Below are positions 16,045 to 23,848 of a stretch of 64,000 nt of DNA, in pieces; position 1 is the first letter of the stretch, and every line of letters starts with the position of its first letter. The stretch spans positions 1 to 64,000 of the forward strand of contig LFCN01000006.1 of NCBI GenBank assembly GCA_001189075.1, in the 5' to 3' direction. This stretch comes from Parcubacteria bacterium C7867-004 (lineage in GTDB: Bacteria; Patescibacteria; Paceibacteria; UBA9973; UBA2103). The notes under the pieces are model-generated. The model saw only the letters and a list, made by a program, of their open reading frames with translations. It ran no database searches and was not told the DNA's origin. The translations under genes were made by a program, and so were the position numbers.

Positions 16045-16626
16045 CTATCCCAAAAGGGCCTGATATAACGCCAGTCGTATGGTGTAAAACCGCTCAAGAA
16101 CCGCCGGGTGGAGCGGGAAATGCTTTGTGAGGTGATGGTGCCCTCCGTTCCCCGAATCGAAGAGAATGTGAGATTCGAGGTAATACCGATAGAAACCGTA
16201 ACCGAGAGCATCCCAATCGTGCGCTTTCACTATCCTGCGAAAAATGAGCGTGAGCTCCTCTTCGCGGGAAAATACGGTCATCGCCCGCTCCAGGGAAGGA
16301 AATTCCTCAACCGAATCGGTGTAGTCCCGTATTGCAAGAGAGACAGCCTCTAATGACGGCTGTATATTCAACTTCTGAATGAAATGGTCCAGAAACTCCC
16401 AATGGTCGCCGATCTGATGGTAGCTCTCGAAAACTATATTATCGGTCTTTAGTTCACCTTCGCTCATTTCCTGGAGCAATGGGTCGTCCGGGTATACATC
16501 ACCGGCAAGACGCAAACTACTCGCGAATTCCATCGCTGTTCCACGCGATAGCAAAATCAAGTCTTCAGGAGATATTCTCTCCCAGGGTAGGCTCGCAATT
16601 TCCGATACAAGATCCTTGTGGCCCAT
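16045..16626 (-). CDS. Unrecognised all-helical protein with a His/Glu cluster
   Basis: 193 residues, predicted mostly helical, no signal peptide. It has Glu67/His70/His75 in one helix, then ESHILFD (Glu151, His153, Asp157) and a HHH run at 163-165. The spacing suggests a metal site and loosely recalls haem-oxygenase-like diiron proteins, but I cannot assign a family. Its start is 3 nt from the end of the TatD gene, so it is the last gene of the metG-tatD transcription unit. Confidence 0.7.
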   Translation of the reverse strand: MGHKDLVSEIASLPWERISPEDLILLSRGTAMEFASSLRLAGDVYPDDPLLQEMSEGELKTDNIVFESYHQIGDHWEFLDHFIQKLNIQPSLEAVSLAIRDYTDSVEEFPSLERAMTVFSREEELTLIFRRIVKAHDWDALGYGFYRYYLESHILFDSGNGGHHHLTKHFPLHPAVLERFYTIRLALYQALLG

Positions 16627-16628
16627 TG

Positions 16629-17399
16629 TTAAAGAGCGAAAACGCGAATGGCGTTGGCGAGTACTGCCTCCCTGACAGTATCCTCGTCCTCCCCGCGGAT
16701 CTCGGCGATCTTGGCGACTATCTCGGGAATGGCGAGCGGATCATTCCGCTGCCCCCTTCTCGAAGCGGGAGCAATGTACGGGGCGTCGGTCTCCGTTAGG
16801 ATCGACTCTATAGGGAGGTATTTCACCACGTCGTCGTACTCGCGAGCGAATGTAAGGACCGCCGTGAAGGAGAACGTGAATCCGAGCTCGAGGAATCGTT
16901 TCGTCGTCTCGACGTCTCCAACGTAGAAATGCATGTTCCCCCGTACTCCGGTTCCTTTCACCATTTCGATCACGTCGAGATAGGCATCCATCGTCCCCTT
17001 GGACGGGCGCGCGTGGATCATAAGCGGTTTGTCGTGCCTGAGCGCGAGTTCGATATGCTGCTGAAATACGCTCTTCTGGCGCTCCTTCTCGGCTTCCGGG
17101 TCTTCCGGTCGGAAATAATCCAGTCCGCATTCCCCTATCGCAACCACGCGTGAATCAGCCGCGAGCGCTTCGTAGTACGCGGGATCATATCCTTCCTGCG
17201 GTTTATCGTTCGGGTGAAGACCAACCGCAGCAAAGAGTGTTTTTCCGTCGGCGAGGTCGACGGCTCCTTTGGAATATCCGCTATCGGTCCCGACTATAAG
17301 CGCACCTATTTCGGCGTCACGCATTGCGGAAAGCACCGCATCCCGATCCTCGTCGTACTGCGGGAACTGCACATGAGAGTGCGCATCGAAATACCGCAT
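16629..17399 (-). CDS. tatD: TatD-family metal-dependent hydrolase
   Basis: 256 residues. Metal ligands of the TIM-barrel amidohydrolase fold are visible: DAHSHVQF (His7, His9), GECGLDYF (Glu near 89), PLMIHARPS (His), NMHFYVGD and TETDAPYIAP. TatD enzymes are 3'-5' DNases and may act on D-amino-acid tRNAs or oxidised DNA. It starts 2 nt after metG ends; the metG-tatD order is common in bacteria. Confidence 0.92.
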   Translation of the reverse strand: MRYFDAHSHVQFPQYDEDRDAVLSAMRDAEIGALIVGTDSGYSKGAVDLADGKTLFAAVGLHPNDKPQEGYDPAYYEALAADSRVVAIGECGLDYFRPEDPEAEKERQKSVFQQHIELALRHDKPLMIHARPSKGTMDAYLDVIEMVKGTGVRGNMHFYVGDVETTKRFLELGFTFSFTAVLTFAREYDDVVKYLPIESILTETDAPYIAPASRRGQRNDPLAIPEIVAKIAEIRGEDEDTVREAVLANAIRVFAL

Positions 17400-17401
17400 G
17401 G

Positions 17402-18838
17402 CTAGGAGAGGCGCGGAAAGAGGTTCTCAGGCTTCTTGTTCTCCTCCACACACGCGAGTATCGCCTCATGCGTCGTAGGTAGTATTGGCGCAAGATGCCG
17501 TGCGATCTTCGCGATGTGCTTCACGAGCTTCGCTATATCAATCTTCGCCTGATCGCGTGTCTCCTCGTCCTTTATCTTCTTATAGGGCTCGCTCGCCGTC
17601 ATGTACTCGTCTCCCTTGCTCACATGATCGAATACGAGGTCCAGCGCTTCATTGAACTTGAGCGACTGCAGTTTCTGCGTGAACTCTTCCTCCACGCGCA
17701 GATCATACGGTGACAAGGTGACCGGCTCCTCAAGATGTTCCTCGGCGAGCTTCATCACGCGCGCGACCAGATTACCCAGTCCGTTCACCAGATTAGCCGT
17801 ATACCATTCATCAAGCCGTTCCCACGTAACATCAGAGTCTTCGGTAGGGTGTACATGCCTGAGGAGCAGATAGCGGGTCGCTTCCGTTCCATACTTCTCC
17901 ACAAGCTCATACGGACTTATGACGTTGCCGGTCGACTTACTCATGCGCTGTCCGCCTGAGTTTATGAAGCCGTGATAGAAGACCTGGTCGGTGTTCTTGA
18001 TATCGAGCGACATGAGCATCGCTTGCCACATAAGCGACTGGAACCGGACCTGATCCTTCCCAGCTACCTGCAGCGTCGTTCCCTCCTCCCAGAATTTCTT
18101 GAAGTTCCCTTCCTGATCGTCAGGCCAACCGAGCGTCGAGATATAGCTCGTAAGCGCATCGAACCAGACGTACATGACATGGCTCGGGTCTCCGGGAACT
18201 GGGATACCCCAGGACAGTTTCTGTACGTCGCGCGATATGCTGAAATCTTCGAGACCTCCGTTTACGAAATTGAGTGCCTCTTCGCGTCGCCAATCCGGGA
18301 TTATGACGTCCTTCCTGTTCAGGTATTCAATCAGTCGGTCCTGGTACTTTGAGAACCGGAAGAAGTAGTTCTCTTCGGTACGTTCCTCAAGCGTAAGGGT
18401 TGGGTGCAAGATGCAGCGGTCGCCCTCGAGCTCGCGCTCGGTCTTATACGCTTCGCAACCGACGCAGTAGAGGCCGGTATAAGACTTCTTATAGATATCG
18501 CCAGCGGCGTCGCACCGCTTCCACATCTCCGTAGCAGCAGCATAGTGCGCAGGGTCGCTTGTGCGGATGAAGGCGTCGGTCGAGAGGTTCAGCAGTTCGC
18601 GGAGCTTATGCACTTCCTCAGCGTAGTGATCGACATAGTCCTTCACGCTCTGTCCGGCCTTCTCCGCAGCCTCGAATATCTTCTGGCCATGCTCGTCCGT
18701 GCCCGTCGTAAAGAACACGTCTTCCCCGTTCGCGCGCCAGGAGCGTACGAGCGCATCCGCCTGCAGTATCTCCACCGCGAAACCGATATGCGGATCGGCA
18801 TTCACGTACGGCAGGGTCGTGGTGATATAGCGGGCCAT
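17402..18838 (-). CDS. metG: Methionyl-tRNA synthetase
   Basis: 478 residues, class I. HIGH-type motif is HIGF (17-20) and the KMSKS motif is RMSKS (about 300); one Cys-containing knuckle (YCVGCEAY ... CILHPT) lies near 125-145. The helical anticodon-binding domain closes the protein. There is no C-terminal tRNA-binding EMAP/Trbp domain; a separate one is encoded at 44140-44481. Charges tRNA-Met for initiation and elongation. Confidence 0.97.
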   Translation of the reverse strand: MARYITTTLPYVNADPHIGFAVEILQADALVRSWRANGEDVFFTTGTDEHGQKIFEAAEKAGQSVKDYVDHYAEEVHKLRELLNLSTDAFIRTSDPAHYAAATEMWKRCDAAGDIYKKSYTGLYCVGCEAYKTERELEGDRCILHPTLTLEERTEENYFFRFSKYQDRLIEYLNRKDVIIPDWRREEALNFVNGGLEDFSISRDVQKLSWGIPVPGDPSHVMYVWFDALTSYISTLGWPDDQEGNFKKFWEEGTTLQVAGKDQVRFQSLMWQAMLMSLDIKNTDQVFYHGFINSGGQRMSKSTGNVISPYELVEKYGTEATRYLLLRHVHPTEDSDVTWERLDEWYTANLVNGLGNLVARVMKLAEEHLEEPVTLSPYDLRVEEEFTQKLQSLKFNEALDLVFDHVSKGDEYMTASEPYKKIKDEETRDQAKIDIAKLVKHIAKIARHLAPILPTTHEAILACVEENKKPENLFPRLS

Positions 18839-18853
18839 GTGTAAGGTGCGGAG

Positions 18854-19912
18854 CTACGCGGCACTCGCCCGAGTGCGCTTGCGACGCTCAAAGTCGTTGA
18901 GGAACTCGCGCGCTGCTGCAGCGAGTGGAATGGAAAGGAGGACACCAAGGAATCCAGCAAGACTGCCACCCACGATGAGCGCGAGGATCACGAGAAGCGG
19001 CGGGATACCCACCACCTTGTTCACCACGAGCGGATAGATAAGATTCGCTTCGAACTGGTTCACGATGAAGTAGAGTCCGGCTACGATGAGCCCGAGCGTA
19101 AGCCCGCCGCTCGTGAACGCGACGATAACGGCGACGATACCGGCGATGAAGGAGCCAAATATCGGGATCAGATCGAGTACCGCGGTGAGCACGGCGAGCA
19201 GGAGCGCATACGGTACACCGAGTATGAGAAGACCGAGGTATACAATCACGCCTACGATGAGTGAGAGCAGGAGCTGTCCCTGCATCCACTGCCCTATCTT
19301 CTTCTGCGCACGGCCCCAGAGATCGACAACGTATTCTTCGTGCTTTGCAGGGGTCACGAGCCGCAGGAAGTCCTCGACACCCTTCTCCTGTATCGCGAAA
19401 TAAAATGAGAGGACGATGACGAGTATGAGCGCAAAGATGCCGCCGAAGAAGGTCGAGAGCACCCGGACCGCTCCGCCGGACGTGTCAGCGAACGCGGACT
19501 GGAACGCGAAGAGCGTGTCGAATATCGATTGCGCCTGATCCTGTCCGGCGGCAATGCGTGCCGTGTCAGCGAATCCCATGAGGGGTCCTGGGATATTCAA
19601 CGTATCAAGATACTCCGGCGCCGTTGAGAGGAAATTCTGCGCATCGTTCAGTATCGGTGGTATGAAGAAGTACACGATAGCGAACAAGGAACCAAAGACT
19701 GTGAGATACATGAGTGCCACCGAAAGGACACGCGGAAGGCGCCGTTTCGTGAAGAATTGCACACCCGGCTCAATCGCCGAAGCGATGACGACAGCGGTGA
19801 GGACAAGCAGAGCGAGATCGCGGAGCGTCCAGAACGCGAACGCAGCTGCGCAGATCAGCAGGATCATGACGACCGTGCCCGGGGTGATTGTGATTGAGAC
19901 GTTCTTGTTCAT
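18854..19912 (-). CDS. AI-2E family transporter (PerM-like permease)
   Basis: 352 residues with seven or eight membrane helices and the family pattern PIFGSFIAGIVAVIVAF and IVNQFEANLIYPLVVNKVVG. Members export autoinducer-2 or act as ion antiporters; the substrate here is unknown. The start at 19912 (MNKNVSI) is chosen over an ATG 9 nt upstream because a -10 box TAGCAT ends 7 nt before it, the spacing seen at many starts in this window. Followed 15 nt later by metG. Confidence 0.88.
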   Translation of the reverse strand: MNKNVSITITPGTVVMILLICAAAFAFWTLRDLALLVLTAVVIASAIEPGVQFFTKRRLPRVLSVALMYLTVFGSLFAIVYFFIPPILNDAQNFLSTAPEYLDTLNIPGPLMGFADTARIAAGQDQAQSIFDTLFAFQSAFADTSGGAVRVLSTFFGGIFALILVIVLSFYFAIQEKGVEDFLRLVTPAKHEEYVVDLWGRAQKKIGQWMQGQLLLSLIVGVIVYLGLLILGVPYALLLAVLTAVLDLIPIFGSFIAGIVAVIVAFTSGGLTLGLIVAGLYFIVNQFEANLIYPLVVNKVVGIPPLLVILALIVGGSLAGFLGVLLSIPLAAAAREFLNDFERRKRTRASAA

Positions 19913-19962
19913 ATGGGTCATGCTATCACAGAGGCACGCCCTCCTGAATCCGAGAGTATTCG

Positions 19963-21357
19963 TTAGGAAATGGTGCTTCGAAGTCGTTCCGCGGCTTCCG
20001 CTATCGTCACCCGTTCCTGCTCGCCGGTATCGCGATGTCGAAGCGTAACCGTATCGAGAAGCTCAGGATTCTCGCCAAGGGTGTCGAAGTCGATCGTGAT
20101 GCAGAACGGGGTGCCGATCTCATCCTGACGGCGGTACCGCTTGCCGATGTTGCCATTGTCATCGAACGCGGCACGTACCCCTGCCTTCTTGAAGAGCGCA
20201 TATACGTCGCGCGCCTTGTCCACGAGCTCCGGCTTGTTCTTAAGGAGCGGAAATACGGCTGCTTGATACGGAGCCAGGTGCGGCGCAAGCGCGAGATAGA
20301 TGCGCTTCTCTCCCCCGAGCTCATCCTCTCGGTACGCGTCCGCGAACACTGCCAAGAACATGCGTCCCATGCCGACTGAGGTCTCAAGGATCCACGGCAC
20401 ATACTTCTCACCGGTCTCCTGATCCAGGTAGCGCAGGTCTACACCCGAGAACTCCATGTGCTGGGTCAGGTCGTAGTCAGAACGGTCATGGATACCTTCG
20501 AGCTCGTCGAATCCGAGCGACGGGAAATTGTATTCGATATCCCACGCGTCCTTCGCATAGAACACGAGATTCTCGTGCTGATGCCACCGGAGGTTCTCTT
20601 CCCGTATACCCTGGGCAAGGTACCAGTTCCACCGGTCCTGCTTTATCTGCTCGTAGGCCTGCTTGTTCTCATTCGGACGGATGAAGTACTGGGTATCCGC
20701 CTGCTCAAGCTCACGGGTACGGAACAGGAAGTTCCTTGGTGCTATCTCGTTGCGGAATGCTTTCCCTATCTGGACGACGCCGAACGGGATCTTGGGGTTC
20801 ATGGTGTCGACAATATTGCGGTAGTCGAGATAGATGCCCTGACAGGCTTCACCCGGAAGATACACCGGTTCGCTTCCGTCTGAGGTGAAGTCACCGAGGT
20901 TCGATTGCACAAGGAGATTGAATGCTCGCGCTTCAGAGAAATTCTTCTTGTGACACTTCGGGCAGGCGATCTCGGCACGATGTGCGTCAAAGAGAGTATT
21001 TATCTCCTCGATAGACATCTTCTCGTCCGCCACGACGCCGACGTTCGCGAGCTCCTTATCAACGCGGATGCGCGTATTGCACTCCTTGCACTCGGCAAGC
21101 GGATCAGAAAAGCCGCCCACGTGGCCGCTGGCTTCCCAGGTGCGGGGGTTTTTGAACATCGCGGCGTCGAGGCCGTAGTAGTTCTCCTTGTCGTAGACAT
21201 TCGCCTTCCACCAGGAACGCTTGAGATTATTCAAAAGCTCGACACCGTTAGGACCGAAGTCATAGGTACCAGCGAGCCCGCCATAGATCTCCGAGCCCGG
21301 GAATACGAAACCGCGGCGCTTAGCGAGCGAGACGATGGTATCGAGATCAACAGACAT
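19963..21357 (-). CDS. glyS: Glycyl-tRNA synthetase, alpha2 type
   Basis: 464 residues, class II. The N-terminal motif GLAGTYDFGPNGVELLNNLK, motif 2 KAFRNEIAPRNFLFRTREL and motif 3 ETSVGMGRMFLAVF are clear, followed by the anticodon-binding domain (APYQAAVFPLL, YRRQDEIGTPFCITID). Two CxxC pairs (CKEC ... CPKC, residues about 90-150) suggest a zinc site. It is the single-chain dimeric form, not the alpha/beta tetramer. It begins 10 nt after the preceding gene, so they share a transcript. Confidence 0.97.
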   Translation of the reverse strand: MSVDLDTIVSLAKRRGFVFPGSEIYGGLAGTYDFGPNGVELLNNLKRSWWKANVYDKENYYGLDAAMFKNPRTWEASGHVGGFSDPLAECKECNTRIRVDKELANVGVVADEKMSIEEINTLFDAHRAEIACPKCHKKNFSEARAFNLLVQSNLGDFTSDGSEPVYLPGEACQGIYLDYRNIVDTMNPKIPFGVVQIGKAFRNEIAPRNFLFRTRELEQADTQYFIRPNENKQAYEQIKQDRWNWYLAQGIREENLRWHQHENLVFYAKDAWDIEYNFPSLGFDELEGIHDRSDYDLTQHMEFSGVDLRYLDQETGEKYVPWILETSVGMGRMFLAVFADAYREDELGGEKRIYLALAPHLAPYQAAVFPLLKNKPELVDKARDVYALFKKAGVRAAFDDNGNIGKRYRRQDEIGTPFCITIDFDTLGENPELLDTVTLRHRDTGEQERVTIAEAAERLRSTIS

Positions 21358-21367
21358 AAATAGAGGA

Positions 21368-23275
21368 TTATTTCACTTCGCCGAACCCGGGCTGGTACGC
21401 CGGATCGGTCACAGTGAGTGCAGTCACTTCAGAGGCAGTGGTGGTGAGCGTCTTCTTGGTGAAGCGATCGACACCCGTTACTTCCTGTATGAAGAGCAGT
21501 ACAGGACTTGTACCGCGCTGGGACACGCTTGGCAACAATGCGACCTGGAAGGCTCCGAGTTTAGCCACGTTCGCATACCCTGCCCCGACCATGACGTCGC
21601 CTGCGTTCCAGGTAACGATGCGTGAGACCGGATCATAGGTCAACGAGCCGTCGGAAGGGTTCACCGCTCCCGTGAAGCGCACGTATGACGGAAGTTTCGC
21701 CGTCACGCGCACGTCCCCGACGGAGTTGAGGGTGTTCGAGAGGGCGAACTGGATCGTGTACGTGGACTCCTGGTCCGCGACCGGCGGCCAGGGTCCCGTA
21801 TTGGTGAACCCGCCGATGGTGCGGAGCGAGCGGGTCTTGAGCGAGAGATCGGTGCCGATCTTGATTGTTCGCACGAGCGTCGACTGGATGCTCTGCTGCG
21901 TGTTCCCTTCCGCGTTCCTGCCGGCGACTGATATGGTCGCCGTAATGTTCGGCTGACTTACGCCCGCGAGCGCGCCGGCGCTCTTGGTAGCGAAAGTGAA
22001 CGAACCGTTCCCGGTGCCTCCTGGCGCAAGCCGAGTGAGCCCGTCATCCGTCTCTCGGTTGAACACGACGGTAGTATCGGAAGAACGATAGAACCCGTTC
22101 ATCGCGACCACGGACGACGCATCGAGTGCATTGCCGGAGAGCTTGATGGATACCTGACCATCGAGTATCTGGCTCGGCAGCGTGTTCACCCATGAGACCA
22201 ACGCCTGCACCGGAGATCCGGCCGGAATAACCGGCGTCTCCCCTGAATCGCGATTGATCGAGAGCGTGCTTGATAGGAAGGGCTTTGCGAGCGCTATGGT
22301 GCTGTCGGTCTTCGCGTACTGCACCGCGAGCTCAGGAGCATCCGCGTTCGCCTGGGTCCCCGCTATGAAATGGAAGACGCGCTGTTCCGCGTTCTCAGCG
22401 GCGAGCGTGCCTGTAAGTGTAACGGTCTTCTCTTCTCCGGGAAGGAGCGTGCCGACAGGAACGATCGGTTTCTGTCCGGTCTTAAGCGTGAAGCCGAACG
22501 GGAGCGGTTCGAGCTTCACCGCAACCAGATCAAGAGGGGTCTTCGCGTTCGACTTCACCCGTATCGCAAACGTAAGGGGCTGTCCTGCCTGTGGATCGCT
22601 CGCTGCTTCCGCACGAACCGTGAGCGGCGACGAGATGATGGTTACCTCATAAGTCGTCTCCTTAACGAATACGGCGTCCGATCCCTCGACCCGGTACTCG
22701 AGCTTGATCGGTATGGATATGCGTTCATTCTCCGCACCGGCGAGGATCACGTCAATCGTCTTCTGTGCCATGGCACTCGCTTCGATACCCCCGACCGTAT
22801 CGCTCAGGTGCTGCATCGGCTTGGTCTCATCATCGCCGTCGCGCGCGGTCTCCGGAAAATCAACCGAAAGCACGGTTGAGTGGATCAAGACGGGATTCTT
22901 GTTCTCTACCGAGATGAGGAGCGAGATACGTTCCCCACTCGCGATAGCGCTCGGCGCATCCGCAGTTATGAACACCCGGTCGGTCGAGACCGAGCGGCTG
23001 CCGAATATGAGGAATGCGGCGGCGGCGATAGCGGCGAGCACGAAGAAACCTGCAGCAACGATGAGGAATATAACGGACTTCGAGAGCGGCTTCTTAGGAG
23101 GAGGCGGGAGTGGCGGTGGCGGAGGAACCCAGCCCACGGGCTTGGCTTCCGGCGCCGTGATGGTCGTAAGTACCGGAACCGGGAACGGATCTACCGGCTT
23201 CTGTGCATACAGTTTCTGCTCGAGTTTCTCGAGCGGGTCGGCATTCCCTTCGGGTGCGGGCGTCTGAGGAGGCAT
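21368..23275 (-). CDS. Large membrane-anchored surface protein with beta-sandwich repeats
   Basis: 635 residues: a cytoplasmic, Pro-rich N-terminus with a polyproline stretch (about 50-61), one membrane helix (about 67-92), then about 540 outward residues of CARDB/DUF11-like beta domains (LISVENKNPVLIHST, TYTIQFALSNTLNSVGDVRV, ADKLPSYVRF-type). Proteins of this build are common in Parcubacteria with no assigned role; cell-surface scaffold or adhesion is a guess. A TATACT -10 lies 8 nt before the ATG. Leads into glyS. Confidence 0.75.
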   Translation of the reverse strand: MPPQTPAPEGNADPLEKLEQKLYAQKPVDPFPVPVLTTITAPEAKPVGWVPPPPPLPPPPKKPLSKSVIFLIVAAGFFVLAAIAAAAFLIFGSRSVSTDRVFITADAPSAIASGERISLLISVENKNPVLIHSTVLSVDFPETARDGDDETKPMQHLSDTVGGIEASAMAQKTIDVILAGAENERISIPIKLEYRVEGSDAVFVKETTYEVTIISSPLTVRAEAASDPQAGQPLTFAIRVKSNAKTPLDLVAVKLEPLPFGFTLKTGQKPIVPVGTLLPGEEKTVTLTGTLAAENAEQRVFHFIAGTQANADAPELAVQYAKTDSTIALAKPFLSSTLSINRDSGETPVIPAGSPVQALVSWVNTLPSQILDGQVSIKLSGNALDASSVVAMNGFYRSSDTTVVFNRETDDGLTRLAPGGTGNGSFTFATKSAGALAGVSQPNITATISVAGRNAEGNTQQSIQSTLVRTIKIGTDLSLKTRSLRTIGGFTNTGPWPPVADQESTYTIQFALSNTLNSVGDVRVTAKLPSYVRFTGAVNPSDGSLTYDPVSRIVTWNAGDVMVGAGYANVAKLGAFQVALLPSVSQRGTSPVLLFIQEVTGVDRFTKKTLTTTASEVTALTVTDPAYQPGFGEVK

Positions 23276-23296
23276 CGTGCTCCAGTATAGCCTACC

Positions 23297-23848
23297 TTAA
23301 AGGCCTGAAGCGGTAATACCCCGATTGATACGCATCACGATATCCCTGCGAGTGATCGGCGAAAGAGGTTCATTGATCTCAATCGACGGCAGCGGTCCGG
23401 CATCGAGACCGAGCGAGCGGAGTATCGTAAGCGCCGCGAGGCACTCGAGCGCGTCTTGCGCGTCTTCGGTCGCCTCGGGAAGAGCACGAAGGAAATCGAG
23501 ATAGGTATCGTACAGAACCGAGTCACCCGCTTCCTCATGAACGAGCCTAAGCAGCAGGCTCGCCACGCGCCCGGCACGGAGCCGGCCTTGCTGGTCGAGG
23601 TTCCTGAAATGATCTTCGGTCAGGAGCGCTCCGGACAAGCGCCACCCTTCCTTCCCTCGCACGAGCGTTACTTCAGTCTCCGAAAGCGTCTGGAGCGCAC
23701 TCGCGAGCTTCGCTCCTGGCTTCCGCAAGCCTTCGGCACGGGCACGGATAAGTCCCAGGTCGTCCGTAAGGAGCGTGATAAGAGAAGCCGATTCCTTGAG
23801 CGAGGTTCGTTTCAGCACTAGTGCGCGGGTGACGTATTTATGCCGCAT
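23297..23848 (-). CDS. recO: DNA repair protein RecO (short form)
   Basis: 183 residues. The N-terminal OB fold is recognisable (YVTRALVLKRTSLKESASLI, LGLIRARAEGLRKPGAKLAS). The usual C-terminal helical region is reduced and its cysteine zinc motif is missing. RecO loads RecA on SSB-coated DNA together with RecR. The start at 23848 (MRHKYVT) overlaps the end of ileS by 11 nt; a longer frame upstream lies wholly inside ileS and is rejected. Confidence 0.82.
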   Translation of the reverse strand: MRHKYVTRALVLKRTSLKESASLITLLTDDLGLIRARAEGLRKPGAKLASALQTLSETEVTLVRGKEGWRLSGALLTEDHFRNLDQQGRLRAGRVASLLLRLVHEEAGDSVLYDTYLDFLRALPEATEDAQDALECLAALTILRSLGLDAGPLPSIEINEPLSPITRRDIVMRINRGITASGL

